From Acidimicrobiaceae bacterium (GTDB taxonomy: Bacteria; Actinomycetota; Acidimicrobiia; Acidimicrobiales; Ilumatobacteraceae), in NCBI GenBank assembly GCA_003569125.1, contig BGOG01000040.1:1-60943 (forward strand): a stretch of 60,943 nt of DNA, written 5' to 3'. The position numbers and the translations under genes are program-made. The notes beneath the pieces are model-generated. The model ran no database searches. It saw only the letters and a list, made by a program, of their open reading frames with translations, and had not been told where the DNA came from. Position 1 is the first letter of the stretch. Each line of letters starts with the position of its first letter. Below, one piece after another: positions 42,569 through 50,745 of this stretch.

Positions 42569-43159
42569 ATGGAAATTCTTATCGCAGTTGTTGTCACCGT
42601 TATCTCATATTTTCTTGGCACGTTTCCTAGTGCGGCAATTGTTGCGGGTCGAAAAAATCTTGACATCACCACTGTTGGTTCCGGAAACCCTGGCGCGTCA
42701 AATGTGATTCGAAATCTCGGATGGAAAACTGGTCTTGCCGTGTTCTTGATGGACATGGCCAAAGCTGCCCTCGCCGTTGGTTTGGCTTGGGTTGTTACTT
42801 CGGAACATCGAAGTTCGTTGTCGTATATTTGTTTGTTCGCTGCAATTCTTGGCCACTCATACCCGGTCACACGCAAATTTAAAGGCGGCAAAGGTGTTGC
42901 ATGTGGTGGCGGTGGAATGTTCATGCTGTTTCCACTTACAAGTTTGGTTTTGTTCACTTCGTGGTTTGTTCTAACCAAAGCAACTCGTAAGGCTTCAATT
43001 GCATCATTGACCATTTCAATTGCCTTGCCATTCGGTATTTGGCGCGAGAGTGCAGAAGGTTGGGAAATCGTCGCGACTTTGGCACTGGTTGTGTTTATCA
43101 TTGCGAAACATTTGCCAAACTTGCGGCGTCTAAAGTCTCACGAAGAACCAGACATTTAG
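42569..43159 (+). CDS. plsY: Glycerol-3-phosphate acyltransferase PlsY
   Basis: 196-residue membrane enzyme that acylates glycerol-3-phosphate from acyl-phosphate, the first step of phospholipid synthesis in most bacteria. The family motifs are clear: GTFPSAAIVAGR (motif 1, about 14-25), TTVGSGNPGASNVIRNLG (about 31-48), DMAKAALAV, and HSYPVTRKFKGGKGVA (about 94-109). About five transmembrane helices. The ATG at 42569 has a cagggg site eight bases upstream and a TACAAT box further up, so this gene uses a normal short leader. Confidence 0.94.
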   Translation: MEILIAVVVTVISYFLGTFPSAAIVAGRKNLDITTVGSGNPGASNVIRNLGWKTGLAVFLMDMAKAALAVGLAWVVTSEHRSSLSYICLFAAILGHSYPVTRKFKGGKGVACGGGGMFMLFPLTSLVLFTSWFVLTKATRKASIASLTISIALPFGIWRESAEGWEIVATLALVVFIIAKHLPNLRRLKSHEEPDI

Positions 43160-43192
43160 TTCGAACAAACCAATCTCGGCGTAGTTTCTCGG

Positions 43193-43198
43193 TAAGGT
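43193..43198 (+). promoter_or_regulatory. Predicted -10 box of leaderless transcript (DedA)
   Basis: TAAGGT, then ttctgaa, then the GTG at 43206. Confidence 0.5.
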
Positions 43199-43205
43199 TT
43201 CTGAA

Positions 43206-43832
43206 GTGCTTGCAGTTATCAATACTTTTTTTGATTGGCTAAAAGAATCATCATCATCGCCATGGTTCTATTTGATTATTTTCGCAGTGGCGGTGTTTGA
43301 TTCTGTTCTGCCCATCGTTCCAAGTGAATCACTCGTGATAATTGGCGGCGTGAGCGCTGGTACTGGTTCACTTTCAATTGCTCTGGTTATTCTTTGTGCC
43401 GCTGGTGGCGCGTTTATCGGCGACAACTTGAGTTATCTGATCGGTCGTGAAGCGAGTGACTGGGTGATCAAGCGACGAACGCGCACCGAGCGCGGCGCAA
43501 AACAAATGGCGAATATTGTCGAACAGATTCACGACCGTGGCGGAATGTTATTGATCACTGCCAGGTTCATCCCCGGAGGAAGAACACTTCTCACACTCTC
43601 GTGTGGCGTCACCCGTCAACCACGAAAATGGTTCATCGGTTGGGCTGTTGTCGCCGCGAGTGTGTGGTCGCTTTATGCATCACTACTTGGATACATCGGT
43701 GGAAAGTCTTTCGCCGATAATCACACCAAAGCATTTCTGATTGCATTCGCTGGAGCATTCGGTGTGACGATAATTGTTGAGGCATTTCGTGCCATCTCAC
43801 ACAGGCTCAAGCGTCAAAACCAAATCAGTTAG
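43206..43832 (+). CDS. DedA/VTT-family membrane protein
   Basis: 208 residues, about five hydrophobic segments. The re-entrant loop region FDSVLPIVPSESLVIIGG (about 30-48), GAFIGDNLSYLIGREA (about 73-88) and RFIPGGRTLLTLSCG (about 118-132) are DedA signatures. DedA proteins act as lipid flippases or scramblases (undecaprenyl phosphate, phosphatidylethanolamine) and affect proton-gradient homeostasis. The envelope context (LCP, PlsY, racemase-like) supports lipid-carrier recycling. The GTG start at 43206 has a TAAGGT box seven bases upstream. Confidence 0.92.
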   Translation: MLAVINTFFDWLKESSSSPWFYLIIFAVAVFDSVLPIVPSESLVIIGGVSAGTGSLSIALVILCAAGGAFIGDNLSYLIGREASDWVIKRRTRTERGAKQMANIVEQIHDRGGMLLITARFIPGGRTLLTLSCGVTRQPRKWFIGWAVVAASVWSLYASLLGYIGGKSFADNHTKAFLIAFAGAFGVTIIVEAFRAISHRLKRQNQIS

Positions 43833-43842
43833 TTAACGGCTG

Positions 43843-43848
43843 TAAAGT
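43843..43848 (+). promoter_or_regulatory. Predicted -10 box (alanine racemase-like gene)
   Basis: TAAAGT, then eight bases, then the GTG at 43857. Confidence 0.4.
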
Positions 43849-43856
43849 TAAGTGCA

Positions 43857-44810
43857 GTGACTCTGCAATTAAGCGTCGACTCGACGTCATGGAACCTGCA
43901 TATCAATAACATTGCCAAAAGTTTCGGTGATCTGATACCGGTTGTCAAGGGCAACGGATACGGCTTTGGACGAGCAACCCTCATGACACGCGCCGCTTCA
44001 CTCGCAAAAGAAATCGCAGTTGGTACGGTTTTCGAAGCACACGATGTGCCCAAAAATTGTGTTGCGATCGTTCTCACCCCTGCAGGTGTCGAATTGCCCG
44101 AGACTTTGCCGGAGAACACAATTTTGACAGTCGGCTCGGTTCAGCATGTGGCAAACTTGCGACTCAACTCTTGGCGCGGTTCTGTGATTGTCAAACTTCG
44201 TTCAAGCATGAATCGTTACGGAGCCGACGCAACCGAACTTGCCGATTTAATTGCGGCTATCGCGGAATCTGGCTTGACCCAAGTTGGTTGGTCAATTCAT
44301 CCACCGCTCGACGGCAATGCGAGTGATCATCTCACCGAAATAAAAAATTGGATGCTACAAATATCTTCTGACCTACCTATGTTCGTCAGCCACATAGATG
44401 CCAACGGCGTCAAACAACTGCGCCAAGAATTCGCCAAGAATAAAATTCGAGCCAGGTCCGGCACGGCACTTTGGCTGGGTGACAAATCAATGACACATCT
44501 GACGGCAGATGTGATTGATCTTAGAGTCGTCAAAAAAGGCGACACTGCCGGATATCGAAACGTCAAGATCAAACAAGACGGCGCAATCGCCATGATTGGT
44601 GTCGGCACAAGTCACGGCGTGCAGTTGGTGGGTTCAGAACTGAGCCCGTTTCATTTCAATCAAAAACGTCTTGAACTTGTCGAACCATCACATATGCACA
44701 CTTCGATGGTGTTCATCCCCAACGGCGAAAAATCGCCGCAGGTCGGCGACCATGTCGACGTGCAACAACCTCTGACGCGCGTTTATCCCGACTTTATTTC
44801 TTGGACTTAA
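43857..44810 (+). CDS. Alanine racemase-like PLP protein, shorter than usual
   Basis: 317 residues, fold-type III PLP enzyme. The PLP lysine sits in LIPVVKGNGYGFGRA (about residue 30). An N-terminal barrel follows (KLRSSMNRYG about 120, HIDANGV about 182). A reduced C-terminal beta domain contains KGDTAGYRNV, where the second catalytic Tyr of alanine racemases would lie, and MIGVGTSHGV. Canonical alanine racemases are about 50 residues longer, and the usual GYADG is replaced by GVGTSHG. It may therefore act on another amino acid or serve as a paralogue of Alr. Such genes in Actinobacteria lie near peptidoglycan stem-peptide genes. The last 10 bases overlap the next gene's TTG. Confidence 0.82.
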   Translation: MTLQLSVDSTSWNLHINNIAKSFGDLIPVVKGNGYGFGRATLMTRAASLAKEIAVGTVFEAHDVPKNCVAIVLTPAGVELPETLPENTILTVGSVQHVANLRLNSWRGSVIVKLRSSMNRYGADATELADLIAAIAESGLTQVGWSIHPPLDGNASDHLTEIKNWMLQISSDLPMFVSHIDANGVKQLRQEFAKNKIRARSGTALWLGDKSMTHLTADVIDLRVVKKGDTAGYRNVKIKQDGAIAMIGVGTSHGVQLVGSELSPFHFNQKRLELVEPSHMHTSMVFIPNGEKSPQVGDHVDVQQPLTRVYPDFISWT

Positions 44811-45934
44811 ATAGATCGGTGAACTCAAATAATCGCTTGAGCGACAATCGGATAGTCACCGTCGATGTGATGCGGACGATTGCATTATTCGGAATCATCG
44901 TGCTCAACTACCACGGCTACCTAAATTTCTCTGGCGCGCTGAGCACCACAGAGCCATCGGTCTTTGAACGCTGGTGGCACCCATTTAATGGTGCACTTGC
45001 AAATCCGTTTCCTGTTGGATTTGTATTGGTCGCAGGCATGGGTGTCTCATTCATGACAAGCACGGTAAACACGGTGAATTTGATGAATGACACACGATGG
45101 CGTCTCGCACGACGCGGACTCTTTTTATTTACGCTCGGCTATTTCGTCAATTGGGTTTGGCCAGGAACAATTCTCCCCTATTACGGGGCGTTTTTCTTGA
45201 TCGCCAGCGTGATCGCCTACTGGTCGAAACAAAAATTAATTTCGCTCGGCATATTTTCGATGGCCGTCGCCGCGGTAACCCAGTCATGGAGATTCGCACA
45301 AACTTTTAACGGCAATTACACGACATGGCTCTCGCCAGCCGAAGCCGATTCGCCACGAAATCTATTGATTCGAATTTCCATTGACTACACACATCCGCTG
45401 TTTCCATGGTTGGCGTTTTTTATCACCGGCATTTTGCTAGGTCGTAATTATGCGACTTTCAAGATCATTCGAGTCAGGCTTCTGATTATCAGCGTTTGTG
45501 CAGTTGGTATTTCTTATTTGACCAACACGATGATTCGCTTAATTGCAGATTCGTCGAGTCAAAGCGACCAAAGTTTGCGCAAACTTGCTTCGACTCGGCC
45601 GTTCGACCGCGGCGTACTTTACGTTGCATCAGCGATCGGGGTGGTTGTTGCGGTGCTTGTGATTTTAGATTTTCTATGCGAGCGCTACAAAGATTCACAA
45701 ATTATTGAAACCGCAAGGATCACGGGCCAAATGACGCTGACGATTTATCTCGCCCACATTTTTATTTACAATACGGTCGTGAACAAATTAAAACTTGTCA
45801 CGCCAACCGGGCTAGACACCGCTATGACCATGAGCGTCGTCGTCTATGTTTCTGCGATCATCTGGGCCAACTGGTGGCACAATCGTTTTGGCCGCGGCCC
45901 TGCCGAACGCGTCTATCGAAACTTCGGTTGTTAA
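44801..45934 (+). CDS. DUF418-family multi-pass membrane protein
   Basis: 377 residues with about ten hydrophobic segments. The start RIVTVDVMRTIALFGIIVLN and the C-terminal GQMTLTIYLAHIF together with RFGRGPAERVYR mark the DUF418/DUF1624 group, related to heparan-alpha-glucosaminide N-acetyltransferase-like acyltransferases. Transfer of acyl groups to envelope components is likely by homology, but the acceptor is unknown. The start is TTG 44801, overlapping the racemase-like stop; the GTG at 44819 is an alternative. It closes the envelope block and is convergent with kynureninase. Confidence 0.88.
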   Translation: MDLNRSVNSNNRLSDNRIVTVDVMRTIALFGIIVLNYHGYLNFSGALSTTEPSVFERWWHPFNGALANPFPVGFVLVAGMGVSFMTSTVNTVNLMNDTRWRLARRGLFLFTLGYFVNWVWPGTILPYYGAFFLIASVIAYWSKQKLISLGIFSMAVAAVTQSWRFAQTFNGNYTTWLSPAEADSPRNLLIRISIDYTHPLFPWLAFFITGILLGRNYATFKIIRVRLLIISVCAVGISYLTNTMIRLIADSSSQSDQSLRKLASTRPFDRGVLYVASAIGVVVAVLVILDFLCERYKDSQIIETARITGQMTLTIYLAHIFIYNTVVNKLKLVTPTGLDTAMTMSVVVYVSAIIWANWWHNRFGRGPAERVYRNFGC

Positions 45935-45960
45935 CTAGTTGCGCGAATAAGTTTTCAACA

Positions 45961-47229
45961 TCATGTAACTCGACTCGTCGCCTCGCCCACTTCGAGATAT
46001 TTCTTTGTTGCAACCACATCGCGAATTCGTTCGAAGCCATCAAAAACTTCAACATAACTAGTTGGTAATGGTGAAATCGCCAACCTGATGCAATCCGGCT
46101 GGCGAAAATCGCCGATTACGTTTCCAAATATTCGCATCGCCTCGGAAATTTTCTGTGCATCTGGGTGGCGCACAGAAATATGACCACCACGCCTGGTTGA
46201 GTCGCGCGGTGTGACAACCGAGAACCCAAGTGGTGCGAGCCAAGAATCATGCAACGCCAGCATCAACTCGGTGCCTTGCGCAGCCTTTTGCGCAATCGCC
46301 GACAACCCAGCGCGTTCGATCATCTCGAAGGCTGTAGTGACGCAACGCATTCCGATGATGCTCGGACTCGCAATTTGAAAGCCGCGCATTCCTGGGGTGC
46401 GATCAAAACCCTGCGCCATCGCGAACTGATCATTTTGCGCAAACCAACCTTGAATCGGCACATTCAATTCTCTTTGCACACGGTGACTGACATAAAGCCA
46501 GGCCGGTGAACCAGGACCAGAGTTGCCATATTTGTATGTGCAGCCAACCGCAAGATCAACTTTGTCGCGGTCGTATTGCATCGGCACGACACCAACCGCG
46601 TGACTCGCATCCCAAACAAAAAGTGCACCGGCGTCACGAGCTAGTTGCGTGAGTTTGGCGACGTCATGCAAAACTCCTGAACGATACTGAATCACCGACA
46701 ACGAAACAAGTGCAACATCATCGTTTAAAACAGCGGCGAGCATCTCTGGAGAAATAAATTCTTCGCCATCGTCGTCGTCGATCACGACAAGTTTCAAATC
46801 ACGCTCCCGGCAAATGCCCTCCAAAATGTAACGATCGGTCGGAAAGTTCGCCGTATCGGTAATCACCGTTTTGCGATCAGATCTGGCATCAACCGCTGCG
46901 CTACAAAGTTGATAAAAATTTACACTCGTCGTGTCAACGCACAACATCTGACCTGCAGCGGCACCCAAAGAAGCACGACCAATCAGATCGCCAACTGACT
47001 GGGCTTCGTCAATCCAATCAGCCCAACCAGAAACAAGTTTCGTCGCCCACTCCGAGCGTAAATATCGATCCACAACATTGACAGTTTCGCTCGGCATACG
47101 TCCAAGAGAATTGCCATCCAGATAACACAACGACTGGTCAACAATCATAAATTCGACTCGGTACTTGGCTAGCGGGTCTTTGGCATCAAGCGTCTGAGCC
47201 GTACTTCGTGAGGTCATGTCATTTGGCAT
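45961..47229 (-). CDS. kynU: Kynureninase
   Basis: PLP enzyme of tryptophan catabolism that splits kynurenine to anthranilate and alanine, 422 residues. The opening CYLDGNSLGRMP motif, SVNFYQLC, FVWDASHAVG, the lysine in CTYKYGNSGPGSPAWLYV (about 240) and HISVRHPDA are characteristic. The start is ATG 47229 (MPNDMTSRS), supported by TACGGT six bases upstream; an in-frame ATG at 47217 is the alternative. It is divergent from tryptophan 2,3-dioxygenase, and only 13 bases separate their start codons. The formamidase step (kynB) is not encoded in the window. Confidence 0.95.
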   Translation of the reverse strand: MPNDMTSRSTAQTLDAKDPLAKYRVEFMIVDQSLCYLDGNSLGRMPSETVNVVDRYLRSEWATKLVSGWADWIDEAQSVGDLIGRASLGAAAGQMLCVDTTSVNFYQLCSAAVDARSDRKTVITDTANFPTDRYILEGICRERDLKLVVIDDDDGEEFISPEMLAAVLNDDVALVSLSVIQYRSGVLHDVAKLTQLARDAGALFVWDASHAVGVVPMQYDRDKVDLAVGCTYKYGNSGPGSPAWLYVSHRVQRELNVPIQGWFAQNDQFAMAQGFDRTPGMRGFQIASPSIIGMRCVTTAFEMIERAGLSAIAQKAAQGTELMLALHDSWLAPLGFSVVTPRDSTRRGGHISVRHPDAQKISEAMRIFGNVIGDFRQPDCIRLAISPLPTSYVEVFDGFERIRDVVATKKYLEVGEATSRVT

Positions 47230-47241
47230 ACGCTCACCGTA
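47229..47241. promoter_or_regulatory. Face-to-face -10 boxes between kynU and kynA
   Basis: The plus strand has TACGCT at 47229-47234, eight bases before the kynA ATG (47243). The minus strand has TACGGT (47241-47236), six bases before the kynU ATG (47229). Each -10 box reaches into or beside the other gene's start codon, and any -35 region would lie inside the opposing gene. Confidence 0.5.
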
Positions 47242-47242
47242 T

Positions 47243-48058
47243 ATGAAATCGGGTGAAAATTCGGAGAAATTTGCATCTGCGGTCACCTACTCGTCGTATT
47301 TGAGAGTTGACGAATTGCTTGAGTTGCAAAAACCCCGCTCTGATGGCCCGGAGCACGACGAAATGCTGTTTATCATCGTGCATCAGACATACGAGTTGTG
47401 GTTCAAGTGTTTGCTGCACGAACTTGCCCGCGTCCAATCTCTTTTAGAAACTGGTGACACTCACGCGTCGCTGGCTGTGCTCGGGCGTGTGCGCACGATT
47501 TTTAAAGTTCTTGTCAGTCAAGTTGACATTTTAGAAACAATGACGCCGCTTCAATTCAATTCGTTTCGTGATCGCCTTGAGGCTGCAAGCGGATTTCAAT
47601 CAGTGCAATTTCGCGAACTTGAGGCTGTGCTCGGGCGTCGAGACGCGACAATGGTCGACCATCTCGATCCAAATAGCCAAGCAAGATTGCAGGTGACCAA
47701 AGCAATGAGTCGCCCATCACTTTGGGACTCGGTAATTATTTACCTCGTACAACATGGCCACAAAATGCCCGACGAAATAACGAAACGAAATGTCAACGAG
47801 AATTACGTCGCTAACGATCAAGTTCAAGAATCACTCGCCATCGCTTATCGTCAAGACCCGCAAGTCGCGATGTTGCTCGAACGCTTACTGGACATCGACG
47901 AAGGTTTACAAGAGTGGCGCTACCGCCATGTCAAAATGGTGGAGCGCACGATTGGCTTGAAACATGGCACGGGTGGTTCAAGCGGAGCTGGATACCTTGC
48001 TACAACATTATTTAGGCCAGTTTTTCCCGACTTGTGGGCCGTACGATCGCGCTTCTAA
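47243..48058 (+). CDS. kynA: Tryptophan 2,3-dioxygenase
   Basis: Heme enzyme opening the indole ring of tryptophan to N-formylkynurenine, 271 residues. Family signatures are TYSSYLRVDELLELQ (about 15), DEMLFIIVHQTYELWFK (about 40), SFRDRLEAASGFQSVQFRE (about 112) and the C-terminal HVKMVERTIG-KHGTGGSSG region, whose first histidine ligates heme. The ATG at 47243 is chosen because it opens the conserved region and has a -10 box eight bases upstream. The adjacent ung gene follows 10 bases later. Confidence 0.95.
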   Translation: MKSGENSEKFASAVTYSSYLRVDELLELQKPRSDGPEHDEMLFIIVHQTYELWFKCLLHELARVQSLLETGDTHASLAVLGRVRTIFKVLVSQVDILETMTPLQFNSFRDRLEAASGFQSVQFRELEAVLGRRDATMVDHLDPNSQARLQVTKAMSRPSLWDSVIIYLVQHGHKMPDEITKRNVNENYVANDQVQESLAIAYRQDPQVAMLLERLLDIDEGLQEWRYRHVKMVERTIGLKHGTGGSSGAGYLATTLFRPVFPDLWAVRSRF

Positions 48059-48068
48059 AAAATTTTCA

Positions 48069-48776
48069 ATGCAAACCGATTGGGCCGCGTTACTCAAAAC
48101 CGAATTTGACAAGCCCTACTTTTACGAACTTGAGAGATTAATCGACGCTGAGCGGAAACAAATAAATATCTATCCGAGCCCCGAGAACGTGTTCAGAGCA
48201 TTCGAATTAACTAGTTTCGCGAACACGAGAGTAGTAATTCTTGGACAAGACCCTTACCACGGTGCTAATCAGGCGCACGGTTTGTGTTTTTCCGTGCAAA
48301 GCAACACAGCATTACCACCATCCCTTAAAAATATATTTAAAGAACTGCAATCCGATTTAAATTTCACGACAAATACGAAAACCGCCAGTCAGGGCAACCT
48401 TGAACAATGGGCGCGACAAGGTGTGCTGATGCTGAATACAACGCTTACCGTTCGCGCCGGCGAGGCCGGTTCGCATCAAGGTTTAGGCTGGGAAACTTTT
48501 ACCGATGAAGTAATTCGTATCGTTGATAGCAAGTCACACCCAGTTGTCTTCGTGCTCTGGGGAGCGTTGGCCAGAAAAAAGAAATCTTTAATCGACATCA
48601 CTAGACATCACGTCGTCGAGAGCGCGCATCCATCACCGCTATCTGCTCACAACGGATTCTTGGGCTCTCGACCATTTACGAAAATAAATGATGCGCTAGT
48701 TAGTTCTGGCCTCGACCCGATTAATTGGCGGCTCGACACACGACCGAACTCGCCTTTCGACGCACAAGTTAATTAA
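48069..48776 (+). CDS. ung: Uracil-DNA glycosylase, family 1
   Basis: 235-residue enzyme removing uracil from DNA. The catalytic Asp61 lies in VVILGQDPYHGANQAHGLCFSV (cited here as GQDPYHG), the uracil-pocket Asn in VLMLNTTLTV, and the DNA-intercalating loop in ESAHPSPLSAHNGF (HPSPLSA). Size and motifs are standard. The ATG at 48069 (MQTDWAALL) is chosen over in-frame upstream starts that overlap kynA. It is probably co-transcribed with kynA (10-base gap) and followed 10 bases later by an SRPBCC gene. Confidence 0.95.
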   Translation: MQTDWAALLKTEFDKPYFYELERLIDAERKQINIYPSPENVFRAFELTSFANTRVVILGQDPYHGANQAHGLCFSVQSNTALPPSLKNIFKELQSDLNFTTNTKTASQGNLEQWARQGVLMLNTTLTVRAGEAGSHQGLGWETFTDEVIRIVDSKSHPVVFVLWGALARKKKSLIDITRHHVVESAHPSPLSAHNGFLGSRPFTKINDALVSSGLDPINWRLDTRPNSPFDAQVN

Positions 48777-48786
48777 CATACAAATC

Positions 48787-49176
48787 GTGGGAACAGTCCG
48801 TCGCCATGCCTTTGTCGAGTGCAATGCAGACAAAGTTTGGGCGTTCGTCGGTGCTCCAGAGCGACTGCACGAGTGGTTTCCAATTACGGAGTGTCGCGTC
48901 GAAGGCAACAAACGCTGGATCACTCTTGCCGCAGGAATCGTGTTCGAAGAAGACATCGTCACGCTTGATCACGACCTGCGAAGGTTCCAATACAAAATTG
49001 TAAATAATCCGTTGATCAAGTTTCATATCGGCACAGTTGACGTAATCCCCGACACCGAGAATCGCTGCCTTGTGATGTATTCAACAGATATGGATCCAGA
49101 GGTACTCGCGCTACCAATCGGCGGTGCCGCTGGCGTTGGCTTGGCGAAAGTCAAAGAAATGTTCGACGGCAAATAA
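48787..49176 (+). CDS. SRPBCC-family protein
   Basis: 129 residues of the START/Bet v1-like (polyketide cyclase/dehydrase) superfamily: opening VRRHAFVECNADKVWAFVGAPERLHEWFP, then a run of beta strands ending in a long C-terminal helix. Members bind hydrophobic ligands or act as small hydrolases and cyclases, and no specific ligand is visible. The GTG start at 48787 lies 10 bases after ung, and the sulfatase gene follows two bases after its stop, so it belongs to the same transcription unit. Confidence 0.85.
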   Translation: MGTVRRHAFVECNADKVWAFVGAPERLHEWFPITECRVEGNKRWITLAAGIVFEEDIVTLDHDLRRFQYKIVNNPLIKFHIGTVDVIPDTENRCLVMYSTDMDPEVLALPIGGAAGVGLAKVKEMFDGK

Positions 49177-49178
49177 CT

Positions 49179-50728
49179 ATGGGTCGCAAGATTCTTTTTA
49201 TTACAACCGACCAGCAACGCTACGATGCGCTGGGTTGCAACGGTGGAACAATCGCCCGCACACCGAATATTGACGCGCTGAGCAAAGCCGGGATCACATT
49301 TGATCGCGCGCATCCACAAAATGTTGTGTGCATGCCATCGCGCAGCACGATGATCACCGGTCAACATGTCAGCACGCACGGTGTGTGGATGAACGGTGTG
49401 CCGCTACCACAAGATGCGCCGAGTATCGCCGGCGATCTGCGTGCTGTTGGCTATTCGACCGCACTGATCGGTAAAGCGCATTTTGAGCCGCTACTCGATC
49501 CGTTTTTGAGATTTACAGAAAATCGCTTGGGCAATGAACGCCAAACAACCGACAACCCTGTTGATCCACATCGCGGTTTTGACCACATGGAGTTATCGAC
49601 TCACGGCGCAGTTGGTCAATTGCATTATTCGCAATGGGTTCGCGACAATCACCCTGAGGCAGTCGCTGGCTTTTATCGAGTGCTAGACAATGAGTTGCAA
49701 GTCAATGCCCAAGGTGGCGGCGATACAAACGCGCCGCAACTAAAAATAAATCCAATTCCAACAGAGTGGTATCACACACATTGGGTGGCGCAGCGCACAA
49801 TCAACTGGTTGAACTCGTTGCCTGCCGACAAAGATTGGTTTTGTTGGATGAGTTTTCCAGATCCGCATCATCCGTGGGATCCGCCGGCATCAGAGTTGCA
49901 CCGCGTGCCGTGGAAAGATCTCGACCTGCCGGTTGGTTACAACGAAGATAAATCGAAGCGTGAAAAAATCCTTGATGATAAATTGCGCCACTGGCGAGGT
50001 TGGTACGACGGTACTTTCGTTTCTAATTATGAAGCGCCAGCACATTGGGTTCCCGCCACATTGACCGCCGATCAAGTTCGCGAAGTCAATGCTTTTACTC
50101 ATGTTGAGAACGAATTGATCGACGACGCGATTGGCGCTGTAATGAGTGCAATCACTGCGCGCGGTTGGCAAGATGATCTCGATGTTTTATATACGACCGA
50201 TCACGGTGAGTTTCAGGGCGATTTCGGCTTGCTTTTCAAAGGTCCATACCATGTTGATTCGTTGATGCGTCTGCCACTTATTTGGCGACCAGCGCCGAAC
50301 ACGAAAACTCACCGGCACGGGTCAGTGCACCAGTTGGTTTGGTTTCACTCGCGGCAACTTTTGCGCACATCGCCGGACTTGAAAAACCTGCGTACACCGA
50401 GGCAGTGCGGTTACCGGTCGATGATGTTGATGCTGAAAAACTCGGCCACGAACGCGTGCTCACAGAATGGGACAGTGTGCTGTTCGGCAAAATTGTTCAT
50501 CTACGCACGATCTGTCGTAACAACTGGGTTTGCACCGCGGCACTCGACGGCACGATGAATAAAGCCGGCGAGGGTGAACTTTACGACTTGGTAAATGATC
50601 CGTTGCAACATGTCAACCGCTGGAGCGACGATTCAGTTCGTGCTTTGCGAGATGATCTGCTCAGCGATATGTGGGCCAGTTTGCCGTCACAAGTTCTGCC
50701 GTTACGCACAATGGATGCCCCCGTCTAA
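49179..50728 (+). CDS. Type I sulfatase (one frameshift)
   Basis: Frame-corrected length about 515 residues. Sulfatases hydrolyse sulfate esters using a formylglycine made from Cys in CxPxR. Here VCMPSRSTMITG places that cysteine at residue 51. Metal ligands are in FITTDQQRYDALGC near the start and in YTTDHGEFQGDFG (about 330). An indel near 50300 (after RPAPN) shifts the frame; the rest reads VSLAATFAHIAGLEKP and a typical ELYDLVNDP close. No signal peptide, so it would act in the cytoplasm. No formylglycine-generating enzyme gene is adjacent. The substrate is unknown; choline-sulfatase or phosphonate-ester activity is possible. Confidence 0.88.
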
Positions 50729-50732
50729 CGAT

Positions 50733-50738
50733 TAATCT
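50733..50738 (+). promoter_or_regulatory. Predicted -10 box of leaderless transcript (HIBADH-like gene)
   Basis: TAATCT, then tcaaaac, then the ATG at 50746. Confidence 0.45.
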
Positions 50739-50745
50739 TCAAAAC

